Of a stretch of 64,000 nucleotides of DNA, positions 1 to 9,081 are shown one piece after another. Position numbers and translations under genes: made by a program. Source of the DNA: an uncultured Massilia sp. (lineage in GTDB: Bacteria; Pseudomonadota; Gammaproteobacteria; Burkholderiales; Burkholderiaceae_D); contig NZ_CAJYEB010000023.1 of the NCBI RefSeq assembly GCF_913773735.1, positions 372,001-436,000 on the forward strand, read 5' to 3'. Positions within the stretch are counted from its first letter, which is position 1, and each line of letters opens with the position of its first letter. The notes beneath the pieces are model-generated. The model did no database searches and was not told where the DNA came from. It saw only the letters and a program-made list of their open reading frames with translations.

Positions 1-125
1 GCGGCCGCGCCATCGTCGGCGGGAGCCTGTTCCGGCACGCGCGCAGGCACCAGGCGCGAGGCGCTGCCGGGGCGTGCGGCGCCGACCGCGCCGCTGGTAT
101 TGGTTGGGCGGAGTGTGGTTTCCAT
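1..125 (-). CDS. Partial CDS, N-terminus of an unknown protein after flgL
   Basis: An ATG on the minus strand (123-125) shares one base with the flgL stop codon (TGATG), so translation is probably coupled to flgL. The frame stays open to the left edge, giving at least 41 residues rich in Ala, Pro, Arg and Gly and starting METTLRPTNT. I do not recognise the family from this short stretch. Its place as the last gene of the flgB-L run suggests a flagellar accessory protein, but that is inference from position only. Confidence 0.45.
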   Translation of the reverse strand, partial: METTLRPTNTSGAVGAARPGSASRLVPARVPEQAPADDGAA

Positions 126-1036
126 CAGAGTGCGGCGAACAGTGACAGGTTGCCGATCTTGCTGTAGGCCTTGTACGTGGCCTGGAGGGCCGTTGTATAG
201 CCGTTCAGCTCGATCGCGACGGTGGCGATGTCGACCTGGCTGATCTCCTTGAGGGCAGTCTGGTTCGACAGGCTCACGTTGGCGTGGTTGGCGTCGAGGG
301 TTTTCAGGATGTTCTGCTGGCCGCCCAGCACGGCGACCTTGCTGGACAACAGGTTCATGCCGTCGTCGAAGCCGTCCAGGCCGGCCGTGACCACGCTGCG
401 TACCGCGGGGTCACTGATGTCGACGCCGGGGGCGGACAGGGTGGCGATGGTCGCGTCCAGCTTGTTGAGCAGGTCTTCCATGCCCTGCAGGTTCTGGTTC
501 GCGACCTGGGTGATGCCGTTGGCGACCACCACGTTCTGGTCGCCGGTATTGCCGGAATAACTGTAGCGCGCGCCCGGCGCCGCCGCCTCGTCGTAGGCGA
601 TCGGCGCCACGTCCGTCGCGGTGCCGGAGAAGATGTAGCGACCTTCCTGGTCGATCGAGTTGGACGTGTACAGCAGGCTGTCGCGCAGCGAGGTCAGCGA
701 GGTGACCATCGCGTTCAGGTCCTCAGGCGTGTTCGAGCCGTTGGCGGCCCACACGAGCAGGTCGCGGCCCGAGTTCATGTCGTTGACCATGTTGGTCAGG
801 TAGCCTTCGCTCTTGGACATGCGCTGCGAGATGGCGGCGATGTTGTCGCGGTACTGGTCGATCGCGGCTTCCTCGCGCTTCAGGCGCGAAATGCGCACGC
901 TGTCGATCGGATCGTCGGACGGCACCTGGATGCGGTAACCGTTGTTGCCCTGCTGGGTCAGGTAGGTGATGCGCTCCTGGTTCTTCTGGAGCGACTGGTT
1001 CATCAGGGCCTGGTATTGCGTGGACGAGATTCGCAT
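125..1036 (-). CDS. flgL: Flagellar hook-associated protein 3 (HAP3)
   Basis: 303 aa. FlgL is the second junction ring between hook and filament. The N-terminus MRISSTQYQALMNQSLQKN and a Leu-rich C-terminal helix (about 250-303) are the paired D0/D1 coiled-coil helices of the flagellin/HAP3 family, and the length is near the usual 300-320 aa. An AAGGAAG Shine-Dalgarno lies before the ATG at 1036; the longer open frame upstream is only read-through in another gene. It follows flgK by 11 bp at the end of the flgB-L run. Clear assignment by sequence and order. Confidence 0.95.
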   Translation of the reverse strand: MRISSTQYQALMNQSLQKNQERITYLTQQGNNGYRIQVPSDDPIDSVRISRLKREEAAIDQYRDNIAAISQRMSKSEGYLTNMVNDMNSGRDLLVWAANGSNTPEDLNAMVTSLTSLRDSLLYTSNSIDQEGRYIFSGTATDVAPIAYDEAAAPGARYSYSGNTGDQNVVVANGITQVANQNLQGMEDLLNKLDATIATLSAPGVDISDPAVRSVVTAGLDGFDDGMNLLSSKVAVLGGQQNILKTLDANHANVSLSNQTALKEISQVDIATVAIELNGYTTALQATYKAYSKIGNLSLFAAL

Positions 1037-1047
1037 GCTTGTCTTCC

Positions 1048-2421
1048 TTAACCCATCATGGCCAGCGTGGCGTCGAACAGCGCGTTCGCCACCGAAATCA
1101 CTTTCAGGTTGGCCTGGTACATTTTCTGGTATTCGACCAGGTTGACCGCTTCTTCGTCTTCGTTGACGCCGCTGGTCGACTGCCAGTCGGCCACCGACTG
1201 GTCGCGCACGGTCTGCGCGGTGTTCAGGGCGCCCTTGTTCTGCTGGCTGTCGACCGCGAGCTTGCCCACCAGCTGGGTGTCGGCGTCGGCGATCAGCACG
1301 TCGCCGACGCGGGTCAGCGTGATCTTCTCGTTCTTCAGTGCCACCAGCTTCTGCAGGTTGCCGGTGTCGCCCGGCTTGCCGTCGCCCGAGAAGGCCAGGT
1401 CGCCGGTCTGGAAGCCGTCCGCGACCTGCAGCATGTTCGAGGGATTGCCCGGGTTGTAGACGAACAGCGGCTTGCCGGGATTGCCGTCCATGGTCGTGCC
1501 CTGGGCCAGCTGGTCGTTGACCTTGGTGGCGAGCTGCTCGGCCAGTTCGGCCACGCCCTGGCGCAGCGGTTCCAGCGTGTCGCGCAGGTAGGTCGACAGG
1601 CCGCCGAGTTCGCCGCCGGCGCCGGTCGGGTCGAGCTGGAACGTGGTGCCGGCGAAGGTCAGGCTGAACGTCTGCTCGAGGCCACCGTCGACGGCGAGCT
1701 TGCCGCCCACGCTGCCGAGCACCAGCGACTGGCCGTTCTTGAGCGAGACGTTGCGGCTGCCGTCCGGCTGGTCGGTGACTTCCAGCGCCATCTTGCCGGC
1801 CAGGCTGTCGATCGCCTGGTCGCGCGCGTCGATCAGGGCCGAGGTGTTGGCGCCGGAGGCATGCGCGTTGGCGATCTGGCCGTTGAGCGCGGCGATCGCC
1901 GCGATATCGCCATTGGCTTCGTCGACGATGGCGCCGCGCTGCTGGCGGATCGATTGCAGCTGGGCGTTGAACACGTTGTTCAGGCTGTTGAAGCGCTGCG
2001 ACATCAGGCCCGCGGCCGCCACCACCTGCTGGCGCAGCGGGGTCGAGGTCGGGTCGACGCCGGCCACGGCGTTGAGCGCGGCGAAGAACTGGTCGACGCC
2101 GTTCGACAGGTTCGATTCGTCGTCGCCCATCACCTGCTCGATCTGGGTCAGGTAGGGCTGGGTCTGCGAATAGGCGCCGAGGTCGGAGGCGGCGCGCCAC
2201 AGCTGCTGCGACTTGTAGCCGTCGGAGAAGCGGAGCAGGGAGGTCACCTGGACGCCGTTGCCGGACTGGTTGGCGCTGCCCTGGGCCGGGCCGAGGGCGC
2301 TCAGCAGCGCCGACTGGCGCGTATAGCCCTTGGTCTGCAGGTTGGCGATGTTCTGGCTGCTGGCCGCCAGCGCGATCTGCGCTGCGGTCGCGCCGGAAAG
2401 CGCATTGTTCAGGATGCTCAT
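1048..2421 (-). CDS. flgK: Flagellar hook-associated protein 1 (HAP1)
   Basis: 457 aa. FlgK is the first hook-filament junction protein. The N-terminal rod/hook signature is visible (LNNALSGATAAQIALAASSQ, then NIANLQTKGYTRQ), as is the C-terminal motif with VNLVEYQKMYQANLKVISVA that packs against it. At 457 aa it is shorter than the polar-type FlgK (about 550-650 aa), so the exposed middle domain is reduced. The gene starts at ATG 2421 behind AGAGAA. It is followed by flgL and preceded by a 98-bp GC-rich gap after flgJ. Confidence 0.96.
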   Translation of the reverse strand: MSILNNALSGATAAQIALAASSQNIANLQTKGYTRQSALLSALGPAQGSANQSGNGVQVTSLLRFSDGYKSQQLWRAASDLGAYSQTQPYLTQIEQVMGDDESNLSNGVDQFFAALNAVAGVDPTSTPLRQQVVAAAGLMSQRFNSLNNVFNAQLQSIRQQRGAIVDEANGDIAAIAALNGQIANAHASGANTSALIDARDQAIDSLAGKMALEVTDQPDGSRNVSLKNGQSLVLGSVGGKLAVDGGLEQTFSLTFAGTTFQLDPTGAGGELGGLSTYLRDTLEPLRQGVAELAEQLATKVNDQLAQGTTMDGNPGKPLFVYNPGNPSNMLQVADGFQTGDLAFSGDGKPGDTGNLQKLVALKNEKITLTRVGDVLIADADTQLVGKLAVDSQQNKGALNTAQTVRDQSVADWQSTSGVNEDEEAVNLVEYQKMYQANLKVISVANALFDATLAMMG

Positions 2422-2519
2422 GTGCCGTTCTCTTTCATTGGATCAGTCGGGAGGCGCCGGCCGGCCGCACGGCCCGCCGGGGCGCATGCCACCGCCCCCT
2501 TCTCGGTACAGGCGACCGT

Positions 2520-2867
2520 TTATGGCATCTTGTTAAGCGCGGCAGGCAACAACTGCTTCAAAATCGCGTCGGCGATGCCGAAGGCACGCTGGCCGGCAAG
2601 ATTACCTGCCAGCATGTTGTCCACCATGTCCGTCATGTCCTGGTTCACCTTGTTGCGGGTCGGGCTGTCCTCGGGCGCCAGCGTGCGCGTGCTCTCGCGC
2701 ATCTGGTGCAGCATGTGCGAAATGAAGAAGCTCTCGAACTCGACGGCCGCCTTGGTGGCCTTGGCCACGTAGGCCGGATCGGCGCGCACGTCGGCGGCGG
2801 GCGCCACCGGCGCATCGGCGCCCTCGGCAGGGGCGGCGGACGCCGCCAGGGGATGTAGCTTGTCCAT
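2520..2867 (-). CDS. flgJ: FlgJ rod-binding domain only (rod cap/scaffold protein)
   Basis: 115 aa. It matches only the N-terminal half of enterobacterial-type FlgJ: the conserved stretch AAVEFESFFISHMLHQMRES followed by the NKVNQDMTDMVDNMLAGNLA region and ending soon after. Full-length FlgJ (about 300 aa) continues into a peptidoglycan hydrolase, which is missing here; a separate hydrolase of that type is encoded at 9797-10528. The start codon shares one base with the flgI stop (TGATG), so the two are probably coupled. Expected role is rod assembly in the periplasm. Confidence 0.88.
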   Translation of the reverse strand: MDKLHPLAASAAPAEGADAPVAPAADVRADPAYVAKATKAAVEFESFFISHMLHQMRESTRTLAPEDSPTRNKVNQDMTDMVDNMLAGNLAGQRAFGIADAILKQLLPAALNKMP

Positions 2868-4033
2868 CAGATCACCACCAGTTCGCCTTCGATCGCGCCG
2901 GCCTGGTCGAGGGCCTGCAGGATCGCCATGATGTCGTCGGGCGAGGCGCCCAGGCTGTTGACCACGTCGATGATGGTCTGCAGGCGCGCGCCCGGCGGCC
3001 AGTGGAACATCTGGCCCGAGCCTTCCTGCACCGAGACCTTCGACTGCGGCGTCACGGCGGTCTGGCCGCGCGACAGCGGACCCGGCTGGCTGACGGCCGA
3101 GCTTTCCGAGATCACCACCTTGAGCGCGCCGTGGGTGACGGCGGCCGAGCGCACGCGCAGGCCGTCGGAGATCACCACGGTGCCGGTGCGCGAGTTGAAC
3201 ACGACCTTCGGGGTTTCTTCGCCCACGGCGATCGGCATGCCTTCCAGTTTCGCGACGAAGGCCACGCGCTCGGTCGGATTGGTCGGCGCGACCACCTCGA
3301 CGCTGGTGCCGTCGGCGGTCGTGGCGACCTGGCCGTAGCGGCGGTTGATCGCCTCCACGACGTTGGTCGCGGTGTCGAAGTTCGGGTGGCGCAGGCGCAG
3401 CAGCACCTGCGGGCGGGTCGCGAAGTCGGTCGCGATCTCGCGCTCGATCATGGCGCCGTTCGGGATGCGGCCGCCGGTCGGGGTGTTGACGGTGACGGAC
3501 GAACCGCTCTTGCCGGACGCCGACAGGCCGCCGACCACCAGGTTGCCCTGGGCCAGCGCATAGACCTCGTTGTCGGCCGCGCGCAGCTGGGTCAGCAGCA
3601 GGGTGCCGCCGCGCAGGCTCTTGGCGTCGCCCAGCGACGACACGGTGACGTCGATCGCCTGGCCGCGGCGGTAGCCGGGCGGGAACACGGCCGAGACCAT
3701 GACGGCCGCGACGTTCTTGTTCTTGGCGTCCTCGCCGTCCGGCATCTTGACGCCGAACTGCTTGAGCAGGTTGACCACCGACTGGCTCGAATACTTCACC
3801 TGGGTGGAGTCGCCGCTGCCGTTCAGGCCCACGACGAGGCCGTAGCCGACCAGCGGGTTCTCGCGCACGCCTTCGACGCTGGCGATGTTGCGCAGCGGCT
3901 GGGTGCGGGTCATGGGCAGCGCCTCGGCGGCGGCCGCGGCGGTGGCCGGTTTGACGGCGGCGGGCGCGGCGTTCGCCGACAGCGTGAAGGCCGCGGCGAA
4001 GGCGAGGGCGGCGATGCGGAATGGATGGATCAT
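2867..4033 (-). CDS. flgI: Flagellar P-ring protein
   Basis: 388 aa, near the usual 365-380. FlgI forms the periplasmic P ring around the rod. A Sec signal peptide is clear ([22 protein letters not shown]), and the mature protein begins with the family stretch [20 protein letters not shown] followed by LNGSGDST. The C-terminus ([20 protein letters not shown]) is also typical. It sits between flgH (8 bp upstream) and the rod-binding flgJ, with which it shares one base. Confidence 0.97.
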   Translation of the reverse strand: MIHPFRIAALAFAAAFTLSANAAPAAVKPATAAAAAEALPMTRTQPLRNIASVEGVRENPLVGYGLVVGLNGSGDSTQVKYSSQSVVNLLKQFGVKMPDGEDAKNKNVAAVMVSAVFPPGYRRGQAIDVTVSSLGDAKSLRGGTLLLTQLRAADNEVYALAQGNLVVGGLSASGKSGSSVTVNTPTGGRIPNGAMIEREIATDFATRPQVLLRLRHPNFDTATNVVEAINRRYGQVATTADGTSVEVVAPTNPTERVAFVAKLEGMPIAVGEETPKVVFNSRTGTVVISDGLRVRSAAVTHGALKVVISESSAVSQPGPLSRGQTAVTPQSKVSVQEGSGQMFHWPPGARLQTIIDVVNSLGASPDDIMAILQALDQAGAIEGELVVI

Positions 4034-4040
4034 GTCGTCC

Positions 4041-4706
4041 TCAGAACGGCATCAGGGGGCCGGTGAAGAAGCGGGTCAGCCAGCCGGGCGAATTGGCCTC
4101 GGCCAGCGTGCCCTGGCCGGAATAGGCGATGCGGGCATTGGCCACGCGCAGCGACGACACCTGGTTGTTGCTGTCGATGTCGGCGGCGCGCAGGTAGCCC
4201 TTCAGGCGCAGGAATTCCTCGCCCTGGTTCAGCTGCAGGCGCTTTTCGCCGGCCACGCGCAGCAGGCCGTTCGGCATCACTTCCTGCACGATCACGGTGA
4301 CCGCGCCGCTGAGCGCGTTCTGCTGGGTGCTGGTGGAGTCGCCCGCGAAGCTGCGGTCGGCGCTGATGTCGATGCCGGTCTTGCCGAAGGTCTTGCCGAG
4401 CACGCCGATCGGGTCGACGCCGACGCTGGAACCCTTGCTGAAGCTGGTGCCGGCCTTCTTGCTGGCCTGGGTGGTCTCCTGCAGGATGACGGTGACCACG
4501 TCGCCGGTGCGGAACGCGCGCGCGTCCGATGTCAGCGACACGGTGTCGGCGCTGAACACGCCGCCCGCCGTGCCGCGCCGCACCGCCTGCGCCTGCGGCA
4601 GGTCGAACGGGTCGGCGGCGGGCGCGGCGTTCAGCGGCACGCGCGAGGCGCAGCCGGCCAGCAGCGTCGCGGCCGCCAGCAGGGCGGCGATGGCGAGGCG
4701 TGTCAT
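4041..4706 (-). CDS. flgH: Flagellar L-ring lipoprotein
   Basis: 221 aa. FlgH is the outer-membrane L ring. The N-terminus [19 protein letters not shown] contains a lipobox (LAGC), so Cys19 should be lipidated. The conserved core ([12 protein letters not shown], then [20 protein letters not shown] and [12 protein letters not shown]) matches the family. The true start is the ATG at 4706, two bases after the flgG stop; the longer frame upstream is out-of-frame flgG DNA. No key feature is missing. Confidence 0.97.
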   Translation of the reverse strand: MTRLAIAALLAAATLLAGCASRVPLNAAPAADPFDLPQAQAVRRGTAGGVFSADTVSLTSDARAFRTGDVVTVILQETTQASKKAGTSFSKGSSVGVDPIGVLGKTFGKTGIDISADRSFAGDSTSTQQNALSGAVTVIVQEVMPNGLLRVAGEKRLQLNQGEEFLRLKGYLRAADIDSNNQVSSLRVANARIAYSGQGTLAEANSPGWLTRFFTGPLMPF

Positions 4707-4708
4707 GA

Positions 4709-5494
4709 TCAGCGCGCCGCCTGCGACAGGTACTGCAGCATGTTGTCGGCGGCCGACAGCACCTTGGTGTTCATCTCGTAGGTGCGCTGGGCCGCGATCA
4801 TGTCGACCATCTCTTCCACGACCTGGACGTTCGAGCCTTCCAGCGCGCCCTGCTTGAGCTTGCCGAAGGCGGCGGTGCCGGGCTGGCCCTCGTTCGGGTT
4901 GCCGCTGGCGGCGGTTTCCTGGAACAGGTTCTCGCCCAGCGCCTGCAGGCCGGCCGGGTTGACGAAGGTGGTCAGCGTCAGCTGGCCCAGCTCGGCCGGG
5001 GCCAGCTGGCCCGGGATGGTGGCGCTGACCATGCCGTTCTCGCCGATGGTCAGGCCGGTGGCGTTGTTCGGCACGGTGATCTGGGGCACCAGCGGCAGGC
5101 CCTGGGCGTTCACCAGGATGCCGTTCTGGTCGACCTGCAGCTGGCCGGCGCGGGTATAGGCCGGCTGGCCGTCCGGGCGGCGCACCTGCAGGAAGCCGTT
5201 GCCGGAGATGGCGACGTCGAGCGGCTGGCTGGTGGTCTGCAGGCTGCCGTTGGTGAAGACCTTCTGGGTGCCGACGATGTGCGTGCCGTTGCCCAGCTGG
5301 ACGCCGTTGGTGACCGTGTTGTCGGCGGTCTGGGCGCCCGGCTGCTTGTCGACCTGGTAGAACAGGTCCTCGAACACGACGCGGTCGCGCTTGAAGCCGA
5401 CCGTGTTCACGTTGGCCAGGTTGTTGGCGATGGCCTGCAGCTTCGCGTCCTGCGCCTGCACGCCGGTCTTGCTGATCCACATTGCTGGATTCAT
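4709..5494 (-). CDS. flgG: Flagellar distal rod protein
   Basis: 261 aa, the family length. FlgG builds the distal rod in the periplasm. The N-terminal rod signature is ANNLANVNTVGFKRDRVVFE, and the C-terminus carries LEGSNVQVVEEMVDMIAAQR, the hallmark of rod/hook proteins. It lies between flgF (37 bp) and flgH (2 bp). The start at 5494 (MNPAMWISKTG) is the usual FlgG beginning. Confidence 0.97.
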   Translation of the reverse strand: MNPAMWISKTGVQAQDAKLQAIANNLANVNTVGFKRDRVVFEDLFYQVDKQPGAQTADNTVTNGVQLGNGTHIVGTQKVFTNGSLQTTSQPLDVAISGNGFLQVRRPDGQPAYTRAGQLQVDQNGILVNAQGLPLVPQITVPNNATGLTIGENGMVSATIPGQLAPAELGQLTLTTFVNPAGLQALGENLFQETAASGNPNEGQPGTAAFGKLKQGALEGSNVQVVEEMVDMIAAQRTYEMNTKVLSAADNMLQYLSQAAR

Positions 5495-5531
5495 GGGGTT
5501 CTCTCTCGTTCTCTATGCGGTGGGGAGGCGC

Positions 5532-6260
5532 TCACGCGCCGCCGATGAGGCGGTTGCCCGCCTCGTTCATCTTGTCGCTGGCCTGGAACAGCTTCATCTG
5601 GATCTCGAAGCTGCGGTTCAGGCTCATGGTGGCGACCATTTCCTCGACCGCCGAGACATTGCTGCCCTCGAGGGCGCGCGGGCGCACGGTCACGTTCGGG
5701 TCCGGCGCCAGGTCGGCGCCGTCGCGCGACACCAGCAGGCCGGCCTCGTTCTTGGTCAGCTGCGCGCCTTCGGCATTCACCAGGCGCAGCTTGTCGACCA
5801 CCTGCATCTGGACCGCGCCGTCGGTCAGCACCGAGATGGTGCCGTCGGTGCCGATCTCCACCGCGGTGTGCTGCGGCAGGACGATGGGACCGCCTTCGCC
5901 GAGCAGCGGCCGGCCGTGCACGGACAGCGCGCCGTCGGCGCCGATCGCGATCTCGCCCGAGCGGGTATAGGCCTCGCCGTCGCCGTACTGCACGGCGAGG
6001 TAGCCCTGGCCGCCGATCGCCACGTCGAGCGGGCGGCCGGTCTCGCGCACGCTGCCGGCACGGGTCGCGATGGTGTCGGCCTGGATCGTCGCCAGGTGGC
6101 GGTCGTCGTAGCCGAAGCCGCCCAGCTCGACGTTGCCGGAGGTTTCCATGCTGGCGCGAAAGCCCGCGGTGTCCAGGTTGGCCAGGTTGTTGGCGTGCAC
6201 CTGCTGGGCGCGCATCAGGCGCTCGGCGCCCGAGGCCGCCGTGAAGATCAGTTTATCCAT
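5532..6260 (-). CDS. flgF: Flagellar proximal rod protein
   Basis: 242 aa, normal for FlgF. The N-terminus MDKLIFTAASGAERLMRAQQ plus HANNLANLDTAGFRA, and the C-terminal ALEGSNVSAVEEMVATMSLN, identify a rod protein. The MDKLIF start and the position between flgE and flgG separate it from FlgG. Expected in the proximal rod, exported by the flagellar type III apparatus without a signal peptide. It follows flgE by 12 bp. Confidence 0.95.
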   Translation of the reverse strand: MDKLIFTAASGAERLMRAQQVHANNLANLDTAGFRASMETSGNVELGGFGYDDRHLATIQADTIATRAGSVRETGRPLDVAIGGQGYLAVQYGDGEAYTRSGEIAIGADGALSVHGRPLLGEGGPIVLPQHTAVEIGTDGTISVLTDGAVQMQVVDKLRLVNAEGAQLTKNEAGLLVSRDGADLAPDPNVTVRPRALEGSNVSAVEEMVATMSLNRSFEIQMKLFQASDKMNEAGNRLIGGA

Positions 6261-6272
6261 CGTGGCTCAGGC

Positions 6273-7493
6273 TCACATCGCCTGCATCAGCGACTGCATC
6301 ATCTGGCTCTCGGTCGACAGCACCTTCGAGTTGGCCTGGTAGTTGCGCTGCGAGGTCATCAGGCCGACCAGTTCCGAGGTGATGTCGACGTTCGAGCCTT
6401 CCAGCGAACCGGTGCTCAGCTTGCCGGCCAGGCCCACGCCCGGGGTGTTGTACAGGGCATCGCCGGAGCTGGCGTTGGCGGTCCAGGACGTGTCGCTGGT
6501 CGCGGTCAGCGCGCCTTCGTTGGCGAAGGTGGCGATGGCGATGGTGCCCACCACCTGCGACTGGTCGTTGCTGTACTTGGCCACCAGCGAGCCGTCGGCC
6601 GCCATCTCGACGCCGACGAAGGCGCCCGAGGCGTAGCCGTCGCTGCGGTTGGTGGTGGTGGTGGCCGTGCCGGCCAGGCGGGTGGTGCCGGTGTAGTCGA
6701 TCGTGAATTCGCCGTCGGCCGCGCCGTTGGTGCCGGTGTACTTGATGGCGAACGGCTTGGTGTCCGCGGCCAGCTTGCCGTTGGTGTCGAACGTCAGCTT
6801 GTCGCCATCGGTCGCGTCGGCGCCGTCGAACGAATACTTGACGTCGACCGAGCCTTCGCCATCGGCGATGTAGTAGGCCGACAGCGTATGCTGGGTGCCC
6901 AGCGAGTCGTACACGATCGACTGCTTGACCATGTTGTAGCTCTTGCTGTTGGCCGGATCGAACTCGACGGGCACGACGATCTCCTTGCCTTCGGCATCGG
7001 TGGTCGTGCCCGGCACCTTCCAGTCGGCCGACAGGTTGCCGACGTAGTCGATGTTTTCGGTCGCCACGGCAGGGATCTGGCCGGTCGGGATCTGGATGTC
7101 GCCCATCGCGCCCAGCGCGCCGCCGTTGGACGGGCCGTAGCCCTGCACGCGCTTGCCGTTGCTGTCGATCAGGTAGCCGGTGGTGTCGGCCGCGAAGATG
7201 CCGACGCGGCTGTAGCTCGTGCCGCCCTGCACGTCGCGGCTGATGAAGAAGCCGCGGCCGTTGATGGCGGCGTCGAGGCCGCGGCCGGTGGTGACGTTGC
7301 TGCCGTTCTGGCTGATCGTCTGGGTGACCGAGCCGATCTCTACGCCGTTCGCGCGGGTGCCGGCGTACACCGACGAGAAGTTGGCGCGGCTGCTCTTGAA
7401 GCCGTAGGTCGCCGCGTTGGCGATGTTGTTGGAGACGGTGTTCAGCTGCTCGTTGATGGCCTGGATGCCGGACAGTGCGATGTCGAAGCTCAT
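6273..7493 (-). CDS. flgE: Flagellar hook protein
   Basis: 406 aa, the usual size for a compact hook subunit. It begins MSFDIALSGIQAINEQLNTV followed by SNNIANAATYGFKSSRANF and ends with LEGSNVDITSELVGLMTSQR and NYQANSKVLSTESQMMQSL, the two halves of the D0/Dc coiled coil. The middle is Thr/Gly/Ala-rich, as in hook D1/D2 domains. It follows flgD by 45 bp. FlgE polymerises under the FlgD cap to a length set by FliK. Confidence 0.97.
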   Translation of the reverse strand: MSFDIALSGIQAINEQLNTVSNNIANAATYGFKSSRANFSSVYAGTRANGVEIGSVTQTISQNGSNVTTGRGLDAAINGRGFFISRDVQGGTSYSRVGIFAADTTGYLIDSNGKRVQGYGPSNGGALGAMGDIQIPTGQIPAVATENIDYVGNLSADWKVPGTTTDAEGKEIVVPVEFDPANSKSYNMVKQSIVYDSLGTQHTLSAYYIADGEGSVDVKYSFDGADATDGDKLTFDTNGKLAADTKPFAIKYTGTNGAADGEFTIDYTGTTRLAGTATTTTNRSDGYASGAFVGVEMAADGSLVAKYSNDQSQVVGTIAIATFANEGALTATSDTSWTANASSGDALYNTPGVGLAGKLSTGSLEGSNVDITSELVGLMTSQRNYQANSKVLSTESQMMQSLMQAM

Positions 7494-7538
7494 GTCGATT
7501 CCTTAAAATCTGTAATGCGGTAGAGGATGGAGGTCCCG

Positions 7539-8204
7539 TCAGGAACCCGTCTTGCCGTTGAAACCCGTGACGTACGAGGGATCGACGTCGCCCAGGCCCG
7601 CGACCTGCAGCACGACGCCGGTGCCGCCGACGCGCACGCTGTTCAGGCGCGCCGTCACCTCGATCGCCGGGGCGCTGCCGTCGGACGGCCGGGCGGCGAT
7701 CTTGTAGGTGCCCGGGGCCAGGCCGAGAGCGTCCGGGTCGATCGTGAACGACTGGCCGCCGGCCGCATGCGCGCCCAGGTCGATCGTGGTCTCGCGGCCG
7801 TCGCCGCCGGTCAGGACCAGCGTGGTGCCGGCGCTGATGCCGCTCAGGTTGACGTTGCCGGTGACCTTGTTGCCGTCCAGCTTGACGGTATCCGTCTGCA
7901 CGGTCACGTCGCTGCCGACCTGGCCGCCCAGGGCCAGCGTCTGCAGGCTGGCCAGCACGCTGGCGTTGGCGCTGGTGAGCGAGGCCAGGTTCTGCAGCGC
8001 CTCGGTCTGCGACAGCTGCGACAGCTGGTTGACGAACTGGGTCGGGTCCTGCGGCGACAGCGGATCCTGGTTCTGGATCTGGGCCACCAGCAGCTTGGTG
8101 AACATGTCGCGGTTGGGGTCGGTCGACGCCTGGGTGGCCACCTTGTCGGTGCCGGTGCCGGTGCCGTTGTACTGGGTGCCGGTGGTCTGGTTGGTGACGG
8201 CCAT
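7539..8204 (-). CDS. flgD: Flagellar hook cap (scaffolding) protein
   Basis: 221 aa. FlgD caps the growing hook. The conserved N-terminal block is present at about residues 33-70 (DMFTKLLVAQIQNQDPLSPQ, then DPTQFVNQLSQLSQTEALQN), followed by the Ig-like FlgD region with LTGGDGRETTIDLG. The real start is the ATG at 8204, two bases from the flgC stop; the longer open frame upstream belongs to the shadow of flgC. Length is normal. Confidence 0.96.
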   Translation of the reverse strand: MAVTNQTTGTQYNGTGTGTDKVATQASTDPNRDMFTKLLVAQIQNQDPLSPQDPTQFVNQLSQLSQTEALQNLASLTSANASVLASLQTLALGGQVGSDVTVQTDTVKLDGNKVTGNVNLSGISAGTTLVLTGGDGRETTIDLGAHAAGGQSFTIDPDALGLAPGTYKIAARPSDGSAPAIEVTARLNSVRVGGTGVVLQVAGLGDVDPSYVTGFNGKTGS

Positions 8205-8206
8205 GA

Positions 8207-8611
8207 TCAGCTTTCTCCCAGCTTGAGCAGCGACTGCTGCATCGACTTGATGCGGCCCAGCACCTCGACGTTGGTCTCGAACGCGCGCGAGGCCGACATC
8301 ATGTCGGCCATCTCGGCGACTTCGTTGACGTTGGTGTAATAGACCATGCCGTCGGCATCGGCCTTCGGATTGTCCGGCTCGTGGGCGCGGCGCAGCGGCT
8401 CGGCGCTCTGCACCACGTCGAGGATCTGCACGGCGCCGCCGGCCTGGCTGCCCATGACGGTGGAAAACACCGGCTTGCGCGCGCGATAGGCTTCGGCTTC
8501 CGAGCCGGCCGCGGAATCGGCGTTGGCCAGGTTGCTGGCGATCGTGTTCAGGCGCACGGTCTGCGCCGCCATCGCCGAGCCGGCGATCTGGGAAATGTCC
8601 TTGAAGCCCAT
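8207..8611 (-). CDS. flgC: Flagellar proximal rod protein
   Basis: 134 aa, the family size. It starts MGFKDISQIAGSAMAAQTVR and continues LNTIASNLANADSAAGSEAE, the FlgC rod signature. The C-terminus has NVNEVAEMADMMSASRAFET, as in FlgC (usually NVNxVEEMVxMIxAxRxYE). It lies between flgB (20 bp) and flgD (2 bp). No anomaly seen. Confidence 0.97.
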   Translation of the reverse strand: MGFKDISQIAGSAMAAQTVRLNTIASNLANADSAAGSEAEAYRARKPVFSTVMGSQAGGAVQILDVVQSAEPLRRAHEPDNPKADADGMVYYTNVNEVAEMADMMSASRAFETNVEVLGRIKSMQQSLLKLGES

Positions 8612-8631
8612 GTCGGTTCCTGGTGTCCTGG

Positions 8632-8991
8632 TTATTGGCCGTTGATCGCCTTGGCGAGGCCACGGATCTGCATGTTGACGAAGGTCAGGCTGGTCTGGAA
8701 GTCCGAGGCGTTCTGCGAGAACGCGGCCTGCTCGACGCCGATCTCGACGGTGTTGCCGTCGGCGCTCGGGTGGAACGGGACGCGATACAGCGGCTCGCCT
8801 TCGCCCAGCGTCGGTGCGCCATTGTCGCTATCGATGCGTTCCTGCAGCATGGCGCCGAAATCGACGTCGCGCGCCGTGAAGCCCGGCGTGCTTTCGTTGG
8901 CGATGTTGGTCGCCAGCACCCTGGTGCGCTCGGCACGCAAGGCGAGCGTGTCGGCGTGCACCCCCAGCGCGTCCTTGAAATTGATCGTCAT
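8632..8991 (-). CDS. flgB: Flagellar proximal rod protein
   Basis: 119 aa. First gene of the minus-strand flgB-L run. FlgB features: HADTLALRAERTRVLATNIA, ANESTPGFTARDVDFGAMLQ and the C-terminal FQTSLTFVNMQIRGLAKAI. A strong GGAGG Shine-Dalgarno precedes the ATG at 8991. It diverges from flgA across a 90-bp gap that should hold promoters for both directions; I could not identify a convincing sigma-28 or sigma-54 box there. Confidence 0.96.
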   Translation of the reverse strand: MTINFKDALGVHADTLALRAERTRVLATNIANESTPGFTARDVDFGAMLQERIDSDNGAPTLGEGEPLYRVPFHPSADGNTVEIGVEQAAFSQNASDFQTSLTFVNMQIRGLAKAINGQ

Positions 8992-9081
8992 GTGCGGAAC
9001 CTCCGTCGTGTGGATCGCGGGACTGCGTCGCCCCGCGGCAATGAATTGGTTAGAATCTGGCTTTTCAGCCGCTATTCTCTA

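Noticed and set aside
5391..7523. A 710-aa open frame on the plus strand
   Set aside because: Antisense to flgE, flgF and flgG; composition (Arg, Gly, Val, His, Ala) is that of a reversed high-GC gene and no domain is seen.
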